From Flavobacteriales bacterium CG18_big_fil_WC_8_21_14_2_50_32_9 (GTDB lineage: Bacteria; Bacteroidota; Bacteroidia; Flavobacteriales_E; Vicingaceae), in contig PCUH01000208.1 in NCBI GenBank assembly GCA_002770955.1, positions 625-15,617 on the forward strand: a stretch of 14,993 nt of DNA. The letters are read 5' to 3'. The notes beneath the pieces are model-generated. The model did not search any database and was not told the origin of the DNA. It worked only from the letters and a program-made list of their open reading frames with translations. Positions within the stretch are counted from its first letter, which is position 1; each line of letters begins with the position of its first letter. The translations under genes were made by a program, and so were the position numbers. Below, piece by piece: positions 13,705 to 14,993 of the stretch.

Positions 13705-14355
13705 TTGGAGATAAAAGCTGTAATATATGATATGGATGGAGTTATTATTGACTCTGAACCCTTGTGGAGGGAAGCTGAAATACTTACTTTTGGAAAAGTT
13801 GGGTTCACATTTACTGAAGATATGTGCCGCGAAACGATGGGAATGCGTTTATTTGAAGTAGTCGAATATTGGCATAACAAAACTCCTTGGGAAGGAATGA
13901 CCATAAAAGAAGTTGAAAAAGAACTATTAAAAACAGTTACTTCGCTTATCACTAAAAGAGGTGTTGCACTAAAAGGAGTTAAAGAGTCGTTGGATTTTTT
14001 TAAATCAAAGAATTATAAAATTGCGTTAGCTTCTTCATCGGCTATGAAATTGATTATAACAGTCATAAACAAATTGGAGTTGGTAGATTATTTTGATGTG
14101 ATTAATTCTGCTGAAAATCTCCCTTATGGAAAACCTCATCCAGAAATATTCATAAAAACAGCCAAAGAATTGAGCGAATTACCAGTAAATTGTTTGGTTA
14201 TAGAAGATTCTTTTAATGGATTAATTGCTGCAAAAGCGGCTCTAATGAAAACAATTGTCGTTCCTGATAAAGAAAGCAAAAATGACACACGTTTCAATAT
14301 CGCTGATTTTAAATTAAATAGTTTGTTAGAAATCGAAAACCTTTCTTTTGAATAA
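13705..14355 (+). CDS. hxpB: HAD-superfamily sugar-phosphatase, HxpB/YniC-like, TTG start
   Basis: A 216-residue HAD subfamily I hydrolase. Motif I is DMDG (residues 9-12, nucleophile Asp9), followed by DSEPLWREAE, a helical cap (about 17-85) with PWEG, motif II LASSSA (108-113), motif III lysine in YGKPHPEIF (141-149) and motif IV IEDSFNG (166-172). The tail with KAALMKTIVVPD and a DTRF...ADFKLNSL segment matches E. coli HxpB (YniC), a hexitol- and 2-deoxyglucose-6-phosphatase, more than the phosphoglucomutase branch. Real substrates here are not known. No ATG precedes motif I: the first Met is inside DMDG, so the TTG at 13705 is the most plausible start. The end overlaps the probable start of the MBOAT gene by 8 bp. 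Confidence 0.88.
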   Translation: MEIKAVIYDMDGVIIDSEPLWREAEILTFGKVGFTFTEDMCRETMGMRLFEVVEYWHNKTPWEGMTIKEVEKELLKTVTSLITKRGVALKGVKESLDFFKSKNYKIALASSSAMKLIITVINKLELVDYFDVINSAENLPYGKPHPEIFIKTAKELSELPVNCLVIEDSFNGLIAAKAALMKTIVVPDKESKNDTRFNIADFKLNSLLEIENLSFE

Positions 14356-14993
14356 TAATTTCGACATATTCGCATGGGTTGACCATTTTTTTAGTACAAC
14401 TAATTTAAAACATTTGCTAACCTACAATGAAGGTGAACCAATGATTTTTACTGGTTTTTTCTTTTGGGGATTTTTTGCTGTTGTTTTATCTATTTATTCC
14501 ATTATTCATAAAAAACGAGGATTACGGAATGCATTTTTGTTTTTAGTGAGTTTGTTTTTTTATTATAAAACCAGTGGATTATTCATTACCATACTTATTT
14601 TCTCGACAGTTTCCGATTACATTATTGGTAAATTAATTTATTCAACAAAGAAAAAACTAGCCAAACAATTATTAGTTACATCAAGCGTAGTTATTAATCT
14701 TTTTGTGTTATGCTATTTCAAGTATGCCTATTTTTTCACTGATGCCTACAATGATTTGTTTCAAACCAATTATCAGGTATTTAATCATTTTGCTCAGTTT
14801 ACCAACGAAACAGTAGGGACTTCTTATTCGGTAAATCAAATTTTATTACCTGTTGGAATTTCGTTTTTTACTTTCCAAACCATCAGTTATTCGGTAGATG
14901 TTTACCGAGAGCAGGTGAAGCCAGTAAATAATCTTATGGATTTTGGATTTTATGTTTCATTTTTCCCTCAATTGGTGGCAGGACCTATCGTGC
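14348..14993 (+). CDS. MBOAT family O-acyltransferase (AlgI/DltB-like), 3' truncated by the window
   Basis: An open frame runs to the window edge (215 codons from TTG 14348). It contains LTYNEGEPMIFTGFFFWGFF, typical of the N-terminus of Bacteroidota MBOAT proteins, then FFYYKTSGLFITILIFSTVSDY, an ILLPVGISFFTFQTISYSVDVYRE block, and FYVSFFPQLVAGPIV at the edge, all hallmarks of AlgI-like acyltransferases. Several transmembrane helices are visible. Such proteins transfer acyl (often acetyl) groups across the inner membrane to exopolysaccharides or other surface glycans. The catalytic His lies beyond the window. The start is uncertain: TTG 14348 overlaps the HAD gene by 8 bp and gives an amphipathic NNNFDIFAWVDHFF lead-in; ATG 14441 would cut off the conserved NEGEP stretch. 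Confidence 0.9.
   Translation, partial: MNNNFDIFAWVDHFFSTTNLKHLLTYNEGEPMIFTGFFFWGFFAVVLSIYSIIHKKRGLRNAFLFLVSLFFYYKTSGLFITILIFSTVSDYIIGKLIYSTKKKLAKQLLVTSSVVINLFVLCYFKYAYFFTDAYNDLFQTNYQVFNHFAQFTNETVGTSYSVNQILLPVGISFFTFQTISYSVDVYREQVKPVNNLMDFGFYVSFFPQLVAGPIV

Noticed and set aside
14441..14993. ATG at 14441 as the MBOAT start
   Set aside because: It would remove the conserved LLTYNEGEP lead-in seen in Bacteroidota MBOAT proteins; the frame is open back to 14330 and TTG 14348 preserves it. It remains a possible alternative.

Overview
The window looks like chromosomal DNA of a Bacteroidota bacterium, probably from the Flavobacteriales or a neighbouring order. The DNA is AT-rich (about one third G+C by eye). 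The first 121 bases encode the tail of a type IX secretion C-terminal sorting domain. Several genes are preceded by boxes close to the Bacteroidota -7 consensus TAnnTTTG rather than by Shine-Dalgarno sequences. The proteins (Lys9-type saccharopine dehydrogenase, futalosine hydrolase, UMF1 transporter, MBOAT acyltransferase) fit that phylum. A futalosine-pathway gene argues mildly against core Flavobacteriaceae, which as I recall mostly use the classical menaquinone route. I saw no tRNA, rRNA, CRISPR array or transposase gene.

Layout. (1) 2-559: end of a secreted protein, a shared hairpin terminator, and a convergent DUF423 membrane protein. (2) 661-3418: saccharopine dehydrogenase and futalosine hydrolase (mqnB) on +, converging on pcm, which overlaps mqnB by 6 bp. 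(3) 3571-7373, all +: a degenerate Gfo/Idh/MocA-fold protein, a lipoprotein with PEGA-like and jelly-roll-like parts, an initiating sugar-phosphate transferase and a second small lipoprotein. This is the most accessory-looking part and may be a cell-surface glycan module, although no other glycosyltransferase is in view. (4) 7564-8835: UMF1/Atg22-like MFS transporter, whose last codons carry the terminator hairpin of the convergent ribosomal operon. (5) 12241-8862, minus strand: the conserved thrS-infC-rpmI-rplT translation operon, with infC starting at a non-AUG codon and long spacers around rpmI. (6) 12242-12770: gene-free, with a MITE-like inverted-repeat element in the thrS leader and a chain of palindromes. 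(7) 12771-13316 minus: AhpD/CMD-family protein. (8) 13317-13704: gene-free, with a 201-bp composite palindrome between two divergent promoters. (9) 13705-14993 +: HxpB-like HAD phosphatase overlapping the start of an MBOAT O-acyltransferase that runs off the window.

Most genes are housekeeping. The best leads are the Gfo/Idh/MocA-fold protein that has lost both its dinucleotide-binding glycines and its catalytic histidine inside a surface-glycan-like cluster, the 127-bp TIR element at the thrS transcription start, and the two palindrome-rich intergenic regions. I found no clear defence or mobile system.
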